From Anthocerotibacter panamensis C109 (GTDB lineage Bacteria; Cyanobacteriota; Cyanobacteriia; Gloeobacterales; Anthocerotibacteraceae), in contig NZ_CP062698.1 in NCBI RefSeq assembly GCF_018389385.1, forward strand, positions 933,501 through 997,500: a stretch of 64,000 nucleotides of DNA. The letters are read 5' to 3'. Below the pieces are notes generated by a model, which was given only the letters and a program-made list of their open reading frames with translations, was not told the DNA's origin and ran no database searches. The translations under genes were made by a program, and so were the position numbers. This document shows, piece by piece, positions 53,738 to 63,017 of the stretch. Each line of letters starts with the position of its first letter. The stretch's first letter is position 1.

Positions 53738-55860
53738 CAGCGGGCCTCCAGGCGGTGGAGGGACAGCTTCACTTGAGCATCATCGCCCCCGCTCACAATC
53801 TGGAGGGAAGAGCCCACGGCGATCATATCTACGCTATTGATCGGACGGGAACGGCGTTCGATTTCCTCGCGGGTGCCCTGAATCACGCCGAGGTCGTAGT
53901 CTCCATTGACCGGCAGGGTCCAGAGGACTACCCGTCCGTCAAAGCCCCCACTGACCAGATAGTGCCCATCTTTACTCAAGGCCAGGGAGAGCACCGAGTC
54001 GTGGGCTTTCCAGCGGGCGAGGACCGGACAGATCAGGGGTGCCTCGGGGGTGCTGGGGGCACAGCCCGCCAGATTCCAGAGGGTGATCGCGCCTTGCGTG
54101 TCCCCCATAGCGAGGAGGGTCACGTCTTTGATCTGCACCGTAGCCAGGGTTTGGTTGTAGTTGCCATCCCCGGCATCGCCTTGGACCTGGACGCGGCGCG
54201 GGCGGGCACGCGCAGCACGCCAGTCCCAGAGGACCAGACGGTTGAAGTTGCCCGCGACAACCAGGGTCCGTTCGTTGGCTCCAGCTAGGACCATAGCGGA
54301 ATTGGTAAAGTCGAGGACCTGCTGGTTCAGGAGCGTGGGCGGGGTGTCCCCATCGGGCAATTCCCAGCGCAAGACCCCGTTTTGGGCAATCCCCACAAAC
54401 AGGAACTTCGAGTCGCCCGTAAAGAGCAAGTCGCGTACCCGGTCTTCTTTTTTGTAGACGAACTCTTTGAGGGGCGTCTGCTGGTTTTTGTTGAGGACGT
54501 TCCACAGGTCCACCTCGCCATTTTCGAGCGCGGCAGCCACCTGATCGTTGAATTTGGGGCGGTAGCGCAGACGGGCGATGGCCTTATCCGTCTTGGCGAG
54601 GACCCCATCAGCAGTGAGATGGTCCTCTTGGACCCGCCAACGGCGGATGGTCAGATCATCAGAACCGCTCAAAACCGTGTAGCCATCGCCGCTAAAACGC
54701 ACACTGCGCACCGGTCCGGTATGCCCCTCAGCGGGCCACAAACTGAGGATCAAGAGCACCAGAGCAGCTATCAGCCCCAGTATGGCAAGCTGTAACCAGG
54801 GAGGGATGACCGGCATGACCGCTAGCTCTAAGGTAAGGCTCGCTGGGTCAGTGCTCCCCAACCGTTCGTCGGAGAGCTTGGCAGTAGTCTTCAGGCGCAG
54901 GTATTGAGCAAGGCCAATCCAGGGCCGGGGTTTGCTCGCAGTCAGGCGTAAGCAGGTGGAAGCACCCGGTTCTAGGGGAGCGTCGGATGGGTCTAGGGCA
55001 CAGACGCATAGCGGATCACCCACCACCTGGACTTCGACTTGCTGTTGCAGATTACTTGTGTTTTTGAAAGCTAGATCATAGGCAGCAGGGTCTCCCTTCA
55101 AAATTGGCAACCATCCGCCTTGCTCGGGGTACTGGCGCTTGGGGGTATCGCAGCGAAACTGGACGAAGCCGAAGGGTAAAACCTCCAGGACTCCCGTAGC
55201 GGGTGTAACGGAGCCATCCAGGAGGGCCGTAGCTTCGACAGTGAAAGGATAGTCCTGGCTCAACGCCTGGGTCGGGCTGGGGGGCTGACAGACAAAACTC
55301 ACATCCAGTTTGGCGGCGGGGGGCAACTGCACCCGGCGTTCGCTACCTTCAGGCAACCAAGTGGGGTCGAGCCCCAACAGGCGAACGATAACTTCCGTGG
55401 GCTGGCGGGTGAGATTGCGCAAGCTCACCGGGACTTCGACTTTGTTGCGTGGATAAACGCCAAGGCGACGCACCGGCAACCCCAGGTCTAAGAGCGCACC
55501 CATCGCTCCAGGTTCGATGCGCAACCTGAGTAGACTGCGGCGCTCCTGCCGCAGTTCTGTGGAGAAGACCCGCACAATCAGGTTCACCACTCCCACAAAG
55601 CCAGGAATAGGTGCTTCGACAATGCTCACCTCAAAAGGCGTGACACTGCCGGGGGGCTTTTTGGTCCCGGCTTCGATGGGCAGACGGTACCAGCCGAGGA
55701 CCGGGTTGTATTCAGCCCCAGAAGCAGTTACCTCGATCTGAAAGTCCGCCAGCCGGTCACTCTCGTTGGTGACGGTCACCCGGAAGACAGCGGGTACTCC
55801 TCCAGGGCGGAAGGTGATTTCTTTGTCGGATAGCTCGGCACTGATCAGTCGTTGTTCCAT
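53737..55860 (-). CDS. Ig-like/transmembrane/WD40 protein of CIS operon (anchor candidate)
   Basis: The 707-residue protein has three regions. Residues 1-345 are Ig-like beta domains (GGVPAVFRVTVTNESDRLAD is typical). Residues about 354-375 form one membrane helix (WLQLAILGLIAALVLLILSL). Residues 378-707 are a WD40 propeller of about seven blades: GHTGPVRSVRFSGDGYTVLS, SDDLTIRRW and, near the end, KDGHYLVSGGFDGRVVLW. WD40 domains bind other proteins; the combination puts a beta-propeller on one side of a membrane and Ig-like domains on the other. It overlaps the next gene by one base. Confidence 0.85.
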   Translation of the reverse strand: MEQRLISAELSDKEITFRPGGVPAVFRVTVTNESDRLADFQIEVTASGAEYNPVLGWYRLPIEAGTKKPPGSVTPFEVSIVEAPIPGFVGVVNLIVRVFSTELRQERRSLLRLRIEPGAMGALLDLGLPVRRLGVYPRNKVEVPVSLRNLTRQPTEVIVRLLGLDPTWLPEGSERRVQLPPAAKLDVSFVCQPPSPTQALSQDYPFTVEATALLDGSVTPATGVLEVLPFGFVQFRCDTPKRQYPEQGGWLPILKGDPAAYDLAFKNTSNLQQQVEVQVVGDPLCVCALDPSDAPLEPGASTCLRLTASKPRPWIGLAQYLRLKTTAKLSDERLGSTDPASLTLELAVMPVIPPWLQLAILGLIAALVLLILSLWPAEGHTGPVRSVRFSGDGYTVLSGSDDLTIRRWRVQEDHLTADGVLAKTDKAIARLRYRPKFNDQVAAALENGEVDLWNVLNKNQQTPLKEFVYKKEDRVRDLLFTGDSKFLFVGIAQNGVLRWELPDGDTPPTLLNQQVLDFTNSAMVLAGANERTLVVAGNFNRLVLWDWRAARARPRRVQVQGDAGDGNYNQTLATVQIKDVTLLAMGDTQGAITLWNLAGCAPSTPEAPLICPVLARWKAHDSVLSLALSKDGHYLVSGGFDGRVVLWTLPVNGDYDLGVIQGTREEIERRSRPINSVDMIAVGSSLQIVSGGDDAQVKLSLHRLEAR

Positions 55861-55922
55861 GGCTACGCCTTACCTGCCGCCTGGGGGTAGCGACATTATA
55901 CCTGCTCCCATATATGCTCCTG

Positions 55923-57131
55923 TCAGGTCGAGGATTCCAGGGAATCTTCCGACTGGAGCCCGACCAAACTCTGTCTACGCCAAGCGTAGTGCAGGAGGTT
56001 GACCCCTAACTCCTGAGCGGTGCGGATGGCGACCCTGGAAGAGGACAGCGCTTCATCCAACCCGCAAGCTGCAATCAAATCACCCACCACTAAGATGATC
56101 CCCCCGCCGGTCAGCAGGCGCAGGCTTTGCTGGTTGAGCGTAGGCAGGGCTGCAAACAAGAAGGGCTGGGTACGGAGCGGGTGATTGCGCCTGAGGCGCT
56201 CCAGATAGTCGAGGGGCGTCTTAAACTGTTCAGCCAAGGCCATCGTGCTCTCCATGAGCGCCGGGGCATCGGGGGGAGCCTCTACCAGCAATACCCCACC
56301 CCGAGCGAGATAAGCCGCTAAAACCCGGCGTTGGCCCGCATCCAGATTGAGGCTGTCGCGGCCTGTGAGATAGAGCAGATCGTAGTTTCCTACGGTCTCT
56401 TCCTGGGGATCGAGGGTCACTTGGCCCACATCACCGGCTCCAGCGAGGGCGGGATAGAGGGCCTCTACAGCTCGCAGGAGGTAGGAGAGGTTGAAGAAAT
56501 TGCGGGTGTGGGTCGGGTCGCTGTGGGTTACTTGCGCCACGCGCACCATTGCCTGGGACCGGGCCCGCGCTTGGGAGCGGAAGCGTAGATCGAGATTGTT
56601 GTAGCCCGGAAAGAACACATCGGCGGGCACACTGAGTTGGACCGGTCCGGGTTGGAGCAAGATGCGGCAGACTTCGACCTCGTTATTGGCAGGGAGGCTG
56701 GTCTTGAGGTCGATACGGAAGGTCTCCCGGACCAGCGTGCGGTTACCTGGGAGGCGCAAGTCATCCGGGTCCACATAGCTCACCACCAGATAGACCATCA
56801 GGGGCTCCTCCCCCACCTGCACCGCAATCTGAAAATTCTCGGGCTCGGGCACGACGATGGGATTTCCACTCACATCCAGCGCAATCCCTGGCTGCAACTG
56901 CACAGAGCGACCATCTCGATACTGGTTGGGCACCGCAGCCCCGGTGGGGATGACGCTCACCCCCAGACCGCTCACGATCCCTGGATGGTGCAGCGACTGA
57001 AAGTGAAAGTTTTGGCGCTTGCGGTGGTAGCTGTGGGCAAGGTCCCAGCGCTCAGCGTTGATGAGCAGACCATCGGCGGCTTGGAGTCGCTCAAAGCTCT
57101 GGATTGGTGGGAAGGGGTAAAACTGGCTCAT
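55923..57131 (-). CDS. DUF4159-type CIS-associated protein
   Basis: The 402-residue protein has an N-terminal part with LLINAERWDLAHSYHRKRQN and GIVSGLGVSV, which I associate with CIS or phage tail loci, and a C-terminal part with GNYDLLYLTGRDSLNLDAGQ and YLARGGVLLVEAPPDAP, the pattern of DUF4159 (a flavodoxin-like or GATase-like fold). The role is unknown. It overlaps the tail-protein gene by four bases and is followed, after 62 bases, by the WD40 gene. Confidence 0.75.
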   Translation of the reverse strand: MSQFYPFPPIQSFERLQAADGLLINAERWDLAHSYHRKRQNFHFQSLHHPGIVSGLGVSVIPTGAAVPNQYRDGRSVQLQPGIALDVSGNPIVVPEPENFQIAVQVGEEPLMVYLVVSYVDPDDLRLPGNRTLVRETFRIDLKTSLPANNEVEVCRILLQPGPVQLSVPADVFFPGYNNLDLRFRSQARARSQAMVRVAQVTHSDPTHTRNFFNLSYLLRAVEALYPALAGAGDVGQVTLDPQEETVGNYDLLYLTGRDSLNLDAGQRRVLAAYLARGGVLLVEAPPDAPALMESTMALAEQFKTPLDYLERLRRNHPLRTQPFLFAALPTLNQQSLRLLTGGGIILVVGDLIAACGLDEALSSSRVAIRTAQELGVNLLHYAWRRQSLVGLQSEDSLESST

Positions 57132-58141
57132 AGCGCACTCGCAGGTAGAGAAGTTAGGCCATCAATGTATAGTTCGTAGGTGCAAAAAGCAGGCTTTTCC
57201 TGGTCTAGGATCTGCCGGACCAAGCCCTCATCCACCTGACTTGCACCCCGCAGGTGCACGATGAAGTGGTAGGGGCGGCCTCCTCCGAGCAGGGCTCCTT
57301 CGCCCAAACGCGCTTGCGCCAGCACAAAACCCTGGCCCGTGGGTTCGACGATACTAATATGTTTGGCGGCTTCGGGCAGATCTTCATCCAAGGGGAGCCC
57401 TGTGTACAGATGCAGGTAGAAGCGCAGGCCCCGCCGGGTGCCCCGCCAGCGGTAAATCTCCAGCGCATGGCGGATCAAACGGCGCTGCTGGACTAGCGGC
57501 CAATGGAATTCCACCGGCCAAGCCACCCAGTGCGCTAGAAAGGGCAGCATGGCTTCAGGAGCAGTCAAAGGGTCCAAGTAAGCCCAGAGAGTATCCATAA
57601 TCTGGACTGCTGGCTCGAAGGTCTCTTCAAAGACCTTCAGAAAACGCCCAATAAAATCAACCTCCCGGTACAACTGGGGCAGGTAGTTTAGGTAGAGGCT
57701 GCGAGGCCGGACATGAAAGGGAAATTGTTCGCAGATAATCTGGGTGTCGTTGCCTTCGCGGTAGGTAATGGTGAGGCGGCAAGTATAATCCGCGTTGAGG
57801 GGAGCATGGGAGCGCGCGTCATCCTCAAAGAAAGTGGCCGGTATCTGAAAGTAGAGCACGGCATCCATTTGTTTTTGCGGTAGCAACTCCCGCCCCTCTG
57901 TACCCAAGCGGCACCAATAGGCGGGGAAGTCGCCTTCGACCTGGATCTTTAGGTTGTGTAGCGTCTGGGTAGGACTTTGATTGTAGAGGTGCAGGACCAT
58001 TTCACTGGGTTCGCCGGGATAGGCGACCAACCGTTTGCCCTCCTCCAGCAGGTCCTGCGGTCGGAGTGGCAGAGGGGTTTCGGGCACCTGCATAGGAGTC
58101 AAGGAACAGAATAGCGCCGTGGAGGGAGGGGCCTGACTCAT
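57128..58141 (-). CDS. CIS/phage tail protein with added Ig-like domain
   Basis: The 337-residue protein has two parts. Residues about 148-337 (LYLNYLPQLYREVDFIGRFL, then APEAMLPFLAHWVAWPVEFH and RGTRRGLRFYLHLYTG) fit the TIGR02242-type phage tail protein, a baseplate wedge component. Residues about 30-145 (LVAYPGEPSEMVLHLYNQSP, then WCRLGTEGRELLPQKQ and YFQIPATFFEDD) form a beta domain similar in pattern to the Ig-like repeats of the two membrane proteins in the same operon. It overlaps the baseplate J gene by four bases. Confidence 0.85.
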   Translation of the reverse strand: MSQAPPSTALFCSLTPMQVPETPLPLRPQDLLEEGKRLVAYPGEPSEMVLHLYNQSPTQTLHNLKIQVEGDFPAYWCRLGTEGRELLPQKQMDAVLYFQIPATFFEDDARSHAPLNADYTCRLTITYREGNDTQIICEQFPFHVRPRSLYLNYLPQLYREVDFIGRFLKVFEETFEPAVQIMDTLWAYLDPLTAPEAMLPFLAHWVAWPVEFHWPLVQQRRLIRHALEIYRWRGTRRGLRFYLHLYTGLPLDEDLPEAAKHISIVEPTGQGFVLAQARLGEGALLGGGRPYHFIVHLRGASQVDEGLVRQILDQEKPAFCTYELYIDGLTSLPASAL

Positions 58142-60315
58142 CGCTCGCGGTTGATAAGGTTGACGATATGGCTGGAGCGGCGGCGGCTGTCAGCCCAGGA
58201 GCAGACCAACCCCAAAGGACCGGGGTCCACCATAGGAACCCGTTCGCGCAGCCAAGTATCTCCGGTCGCCCGCAGCCGGAATAGCTGTACATCCCCCAGA
58301 TAGCGCACTCCAGGGATCTGTTGTAGGAGCGCGACGATGTCCGAGGGGTAGACGGGCCGCCCGAAGGGCCAGCCCTGACGCTCCAGACCACCCAGCAACG
58401 GGTTGAGAAAGCGATAGAGGGCCACCCTGAGGCTAAAGAGGATCTCCTGCTGCGCCCGAGGATTATCATAGGCGGGCTCCAGACTCACTTCAGTCTGGAC
58501 AGTCACGCCCACGTATTCTGGCTCCTGGAGGATCACCTGGGTCCCGAGCAATTTGCGCTCATCTAAAAAAGTCTGGACCTGCTCTTGGAGTGCGTGGGTC
58601 AGCGCAAAGATTTCTGGGGCCAGCCCCTCTCCTTGCTGGATGGGTTCGGGGTCAGCCTGAGGAACCAAAAGCAAGCGCACCACTCCCGCTTCTGCCACCT
58701 TGCTAGGAGTGAGGCAAAGAGCACGGGCTACCGCCCCTCGTCCTCCTTGATAGGCGAGGGTTTCATAGTCTTCCTGGGTGACTGCTCGGTCGCGGGTCCT
58801 GAGAATCCGCGGAGCCCGCAAGACCGCTTGGTCGAGGGATTCGGCATCGGCCCCGTTGCGGGCGGGGCCGTGGTTGGTGACGCGGGCGACATAGGGCACC
58901 GCCGACTTGAGTACTCGGAGCGTTTGAGACTGGACATTCCCCTGTCGGCCCCCGCCGGTACGATAGCCCACCATGACCAGGGTCGCCCCCCGAGGCGGAA
59001 CAGCTCCGTACTGGCGCTCCTGACTGGACAACTCCACCATGTCACTCTGTCCGTTGAGGGCTCGAAATTGGGTCTTTAGCTGGAGCTGACCGGGCTCACG
59101 GACCAAGGGGCCAAACTGGAGGACTCCAGTGAGCGAATCCAGGGTGTAATGCAGGTCGTCGGGGCCAGATTCAGCGAAGTCAATGACCTCGCGCCAGGTC
59201 TGAGGAGGGCCACCGGGAGGCGTGACCAAAAGATATTCTTCCAGGCGACGGGCGAGGATGGGTGCCCCCTGGAGTTGGAAGCTTTGTCCGGGGATACCGT
59301 CGCTAGTCCCGACTACTTCATGGCGAATAGTAGTGCTATGGCTGACCGGAATTGTCCCGCCGATGGCTCGGGTCGCCACTCCGGTGATACGCGGGGAACT
59401 GGCGTAGGGCGGCTGGCTAGGGAGCGGTTCGGTGAGCATACAGCGCAGCCAACGGCCCTGGTAAGCGGCTCCAAAGGTGGTCACAGGCCAGTGCTGGGGC
59501 ATGTGCAGCACTACATCAGCCCCCTGGATCGGGTTGGGGCCTTGTTGGGTCTCGCTAAAGCTGAACCCTCGGGTGTGGTCATCCCCCTCCTGCATGAGGA
59601 CCGGCTCCCACCCCTCCCCGCTCCAGGCTTCCCAGCGACGCGGCGGAGTATTGGGGTTGATGCCCGTCGTTGTCGCCTCTGCTCCCCAAAAAGTAACCGA
59701 CAGGACGTTTCCTTCCAAGGGCTGGTCCCCGAAGACCAGATAAAAACAATTCCCAGCCTGCGGTACCTCATCAAAGAGGGCTTGTTCTGTGCCCACCCAC
59801 TGACCGTTGGACCGCTGGTTCCACAGGTCGGTGAAGCGGTCGCGTAGATTTTGAGGCGTCTCCTCCTTAATCTGCGCACTCAGCAGAAGGAGCAACTCAG
59901 GATTGCCGATAAGCAAGGTGCGGTCTGTAGTAAAAGTTATTGCCTCGTCCACCTGGGTCCGTTCTGTGGCGACCTCGGTTCCGGTAGGAATACTGTAGAC
60001 CTCAGGTAGGCTATTAGTCAGGTAGAACGTCACCTCGGTCTGGGCAGGAGCCGGGGGCATCAGCCGGATCCCCAACAGTTCTAGGAAGGTCACGTAGTTA
60101 CGCCGGGGTACCTGATTGAAGCGCAGGAGCATCTGGTCGGTCAGCCACGCAAACAACTCAATGAGCGTGATTCCTGGGTCACTGGCATTGTAGTCAGTCC
60201 ACTCGGGGCAATAGCGAGGGATGCGTAGGATGCATTCCTCGACCAGATCTTTGAAGGTCCGGTCATCTAAATTTGACTTGGGCAGTTGGGTCAGGAACTT
60301 AAATTCCACAGTCAC
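58138..60315 (-). CDS. Baseplate assembly protein (gp6/J-like, TIGR02243 type)
   Basis: The protein forms the wedge ring of a contractile tail baseplate. The 725-residue sequence begins LPKSNLDDRTFKDLVEECIL and has WTDYNASDPGITLIELFAWL, TDQMLLRFNQVPRRNYVTFL (about 50-69) and, in the J-like core, RAPRILRTRDRAVTQEDYET. Its length and these motifs fit the CIS type (Afp11/Pvc11-like). The gene overlaps gp25 and the tail-protein gene by four bases each, as expected for one operon. Confidence 0.93.
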   Translation of the reverse strand: MTVEFKFLTQLPKSNLDDRTFKDLVEECILRIPRYCPEWTDYNASDPGITLIELFAWLTDQMLLRFNQVPRRNYVTFLELLGIRLMPPAPAQTEVTFYLTNSLPEVYSIPTGTEVATERTQVDEAITFTTDRTLLIGNPELLLLLSAQIKEETPQNLRDRFTDLWNQRSNGQWVGTEQALFDEVPQAGNCFYLVFGDQPLEGNVLSVTFWGAEATTTGINPNTPPRRWEAWSGEGWEPVLMQEGDDHTRGFSFSETQQGPNPIQGADVVLHMPQHWPVTTFGAAYQGRWLRCMLTEPLPSQPPYASSPRITGVATRAIGGTIPVSHSTTIRHEVVGTSDGIPGQSFQLQGAPILARRLEEYLLVTPPGGPPQTWREVIDFAESGPDDLHYTLDSLTGVLQFGPLVREPGQLQLKTQFRALNGQSDMVELSSQERQYGAVPPRGATLVMVGYRTGGGRQGNVQSQTLRVLKSAVPYVARVTNHGPARNGADAESLDQAVLRAPRILRTRDRAVTQEDYETLAYQGGRGAVARALCLTPSKVAEAGVVRLLLVPQADPEPIQQGEGLAPEIFALTHALQEQVQTFLDERKLLGTQVILQEPEYVGVTVQTEVSLEPAYDNPRAQQEILFSLRVALYRFLNPLLGGLERQGWPFGRPVYPSDIVALLQQIPGVRYLGDVQLFRLRATGDTWLRERVPMVDPGPLGLVCSWADSRRRSSHIVNLINRER

Positions 60316-60728
60316 TCCGCCTTGGGCAACAAATAAAAGGGAAAGACCATACTCGCTGGATCAGGGCGGTCTTTGATACGGTAGCTGACGAGAATATTCA
60401 CACGGCCCAAGATCGGGTCGGGGTCCGTATCAATGCTCAGGATTTTGATGCGGGGTTCCCAGAGGATGAGGGCTTCTTCTACATGCAGGCGGATGAGCAT
60501 AAGGGTTTCGGTATTGAGCGGGGCGAAGGCCAATTCGGACAGGCGCGAACCAAAATTGGGCCGGTACACGCGCTCCCTAAGGCTAGTACGCAAGATGATC
60601 CGAATCGATTCTTCAATGTCCTGAGCCCCAGGACTGAGTTGAATGCCACCTTGCACATTGATTTGGAGGGGGAAGGACCACCCGTTCCCGAGAAAGGCGG
60701 GCTGTTTACCCCTGACGAGTTCCGCCAT
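60312..60728 (-). CDS. gp25-like baseplate wedge protein
   Basis: The 138-residue protein has the gp25/GPW fold signature: GGIQLSPGAQDIEESIRIIL, RTSLRERVYRPNFGSRLSEL (the Glu-Pro-Arg-type core is partly varied) and EPRIKILSIDTDPD. It joins the sheath-proximal ring to the wedge in contractile tails. The ATG at 60728 is preferred to a GTG three codons upstream. It is 74 bases from the PAAR gene. Confidence 0.92.
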   Translation of the reverse strand: MAELVRGKQPAFLGNGWSFPLQINVQGGIQLSPGAQDIEESIRIILRTSLRERVYRPNFGSRLSELAFAPLNTETLMLIRLHVEEALILWEPRIKILSIDTDPDPILGRVNILVSYRIKDRPDPASMVFPFYLLPKAE

Positions 60729-60802
60729 GTGCCGCACCTAGTAAGCGCTTACATGGTACCAACGCCCCGCTCCATGCGCCTATTCGCCAAAGGTCGAGTG
60801 TC

Positions 60803-61105
60803 TCAAGGTCCGATGAGTACCGTCGGGCAACCCGCAACGATGGGGTTAGGACCACCGGGGGTCTCGATAACTTGATCCATGACCCGGCAGGCCATCATGT
60901 TGTTGATCAAGACGGTGGAGCTGCCCATGATGACCGTCCCGCCCACATCGGGGACGGGGCCTTTGGACCTGGGACAAGCATGGAAATCCATCGTGGTGCG
61001 CCAAGCGGGTTGTCCGCCAATGATTACATTCATACTCCCTGGACCTGGGGCGAGGGGACTACCATGGCTGGTTGCATCACCGACGCGTGCTGCGGGTTGA
61101 CCCAT
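60803..61105 (-). CDS. PAAR-domain spike tip protein
   Basis: The 100-residue protein has the PAAR repeats: MGQPAARVGDATSHGSPLAP, GGTVIMGSSTVLINNMMACR and GGPNPIVAGCPTVLIGP. PAAR proteins form a sharp conical tip on VgrG spikes and bind one metal via His and Cys residues. It starts 12 bases after the VgrG-like gene. It has no effector extension. Confidence 0.93.
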   Translation of the reverse strand: MGQPAARVGDATSHGSPLAPGPGSMNVIIGGQPAWRTTMDFHACPRSKGPVPDVGGTVIMGSSTVLINNMMACRVMDQVIETPGGPNPIVAGCPTVLIGP

Positions 61106-61117
61106 AAATTTCTCCGG

Positions 61118-62932
61118 TTAGTTGAGTTTGATGGGGAAGCCACTGACATTGACCATTGCGCCGGAAATATTGGTCGTGCCGGTCGCTCCTAGCTTCATAG
61201 ATGTGCCCGCATCCATCCCGACGCTCGTGGTGGCCTGAATACTGAAACTGGTCCCAGCCTGGATTTTGATATCCTGCGCCGCCTTGATTTCCATACTGCC
61301 AATCGAACTCATCGTGATTTTTTGGCCTTGGTCATCCAGTCGGAGTTTATGGCCGCCAGCGGTCTGGACTTCGACAAATTTCTCACTGTCGTTGATGCGG
61401 ATGTGGTGTCCGCCCTGAGTCTGGATATAGACCCCGCACTTCGTCGCGCCCTTGTCCTCCTCAACGAATTGGAGCTTGTGACCAAGACGGGTTTTAAAGG
61501 TTCTCAGGCGCGTTTTGCCCCCGACAACATCGTCGTCCACTTTCTCGGGGGTCGGGTCGGTACCGTTCCAGACGCCACCCAGGACATAGGGGCGGTGAAT
61601 ATCCCCATGCTCGAAGGCGACCAGGACTTCATCATTGACCTCCGGGAGGCAGTCAAATCCCCGGTTAGGACCGGCCCCAATGGAGACTACTCTGGCCCAA
61701 TTGCTCTCGTGCGCCTCCGTGAGGGTCGGAAACTTAATCTTGACGCGGCCCCAGCCTTTGGGGTCTTTGTTGTTGGTGACAACACCGACCATGAGGGTCT
61801 GACCGGGCTCCAGACTCCGCGCCGGAGCGAGGATATCAAGGAGCGTCCCGCCTCTGAGTCCCCGCACGCTAAATTCGGTGGTGTAGGTGCGATTTTGGAA
61901 GATGTGGCGGGTCTCCGTGACATAGTACTGACCGGAATAGGTCCCCATCTCCTGGAGCTTGACCACCTTGCCCACCCGGAGTAGCGCATTCCCCTCGCCC
62001 TTGGCATCAGCACAGACAAATTCACCCCCCAACTCGTTGTAGAGGGCTTTGGCGATCTGGTCTGCCTCCGCCACAACAAACATCGGCTGGTCTACAACAA
62101 TAGCCTTGGGCTGGGCTGGTCGAAACTTACTGACACTCGCACTGCCCTTTCCGTTCTCGGTCGAGGTTTGGATCTGTTCGGAGTTAGCCGTGGAGACGAT
62201 AGCTTTTTTGGTAGTGTAGTCCCAGCCGCGCACTTCGACCTCGCCCACTTGCTCGGCACTGGTCATGCGCACCCGGAAACTGTGGATGTCCTTCAGCCAT
62301 TTAAGATCTAACGTGGCATCGACTTTGGGTTTGCGGAAGTTGAGCTTGCCGTTCTGGACGTAGAGTTCAAACCCGAGACGGGCGGCTCGTTCGCGCAGGA
62401 ATTCCATGTTGGTCTGGTTTTCCTGGAAAAGATATTCGTGGGGGCTTCCGGTACGCTCCACAGTGCCCGCTGGGATGCCCACCTCCCCGATAATTCGGTT
62501 GACGATATCGCTGTCAGTCATATTCAGAAAAGAGCGATTGTAGCGCCCCCGGTGCAGCCGATGGGCAACGTCATAGCCACGCACAATAATGGGAGCCTGG
62601 GATTCGCCTGAGAAGTGGGCCTCAATGCCGGTGATCTCTCCTTCCAGAATGCAGGGCTCGTCACGGGCTACGGAGAAGTCTTGAGCCTGAGAGGTGCTGG
62701 AATTGAAGCCAATCTCGACCTTCTTGCCGAGGGTGAGCAGACTGGCGTGACGCCAAGCTTTGTCCTGATCACGGTGTCCTGAAAAGTAGGGATTATCGAT
62801 GACCAGCGTGAACATACCGGGCAAATGTAGACTTTCCTCGACCACAATTTGCAGGATGTCTTCCATTAATTCAGGCGTCGCCTCTTTGCCGTCAATTTTG
62901 AGGATAGGTAGGGGACGATAGCTGGCAGACAT
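61118..62932 (-). CDS. VgrG/gp5-like CIS spike protein
   Basis: The 604-residue protein forms the central spike. Residues 1-370 have gp27-like domains (LPILKIDGKEATPELMEDIL, RYNRSFLNMTDSDIVNRIIG, FLRERAARLGFELYVQNGKL). Residues 380-480 form the OB-like gp5 domain (VGVVTNNKDPKGWGRVKIKF, then NDEVLVAFEHGDIHRPYVLG). The C-terminal 120 residues form a beta-helix spike with repeats such as GSMEIKAAQDIKIQAGTSFS. It is 85 bases from the tube-type gene. Confidence 0.94.
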   Translation of the reverse strand: MSASYRPLPILKIDGKEATPELMEDILQIVVEESLHLPGMFTLVIDNPYFSGHRDQDKAWRHASLLTLGKKVEIGFNSSTSQAQDFSVARDEPCILEGEITGIEAHFSGESQAPIIVRGYDVAHRLHRGRYNRSFLNMTDSDIVNRIIGEVGIPAGTVERTGSPHEYLFQENQTNMEFLRERAARLGFELYVQNGKLNFRKPKVDATLDLKWLKDIHSFRVRMTSAEQVGEVEVRGWDYTTKKAIVSTANSEQIQTSTENGKGSASVSKFRPAQPKAIVVDQPMFVVAEADQIAKALYNELGGEFVCADAKGEGNALLRVGKVVKLQEMGTYSGQYYVTETRHIFQNRTYTTEFSVRGLRGGTLLDILAPARSLEPGQTLMVGVVTNNKDPKGWGRVKIKFPTLTEAHESNWARVVSIGAGPNRGFDCLPEVNDEVLVAFEHGDIHRPYVLGGVWNGTDPTPEKVDDDVVGGKTRLRTFKTRLGHKLQFVEEDKGATKCGVYIQTQGGHHIRINDSEKFVEVQTAGGHKLRLDDQGQKITMSSIGSMEIKAAQDIKIQAGTSFSIQATTSVGMDAGTSMKLGATGTTNISGAMVNVSGFPIKLN

Positions 62933-63017
62933 GTCTGGTCCAGATGGTTTGGCTTAATTGTAGGGGGTGTGGACAGGAATCCTCTATTCCCTAAAGGTCG
63001 AGTCCCGCCAAGTCAGG

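Noticed and set aside
50833-57131. Treating the WD40 and FHA genes as unrelated neighbours of the CIS
   Set aside because: Gene overlaps of one to four bases and short gaps of 10 and 62 bases on one strand argue for a common operon.
59149-59847. A 232-codon plus-strand frame inside the baseplate gene
   Set aside because: It lies entirely within the well-supported J-like gene on the minus strand and its product shows no family features.
61322-61984. A 220-codon plus-strand frame inside the VgrG-like gene
   Set aside because: Antisense shadow of a clear VgrG coding region.
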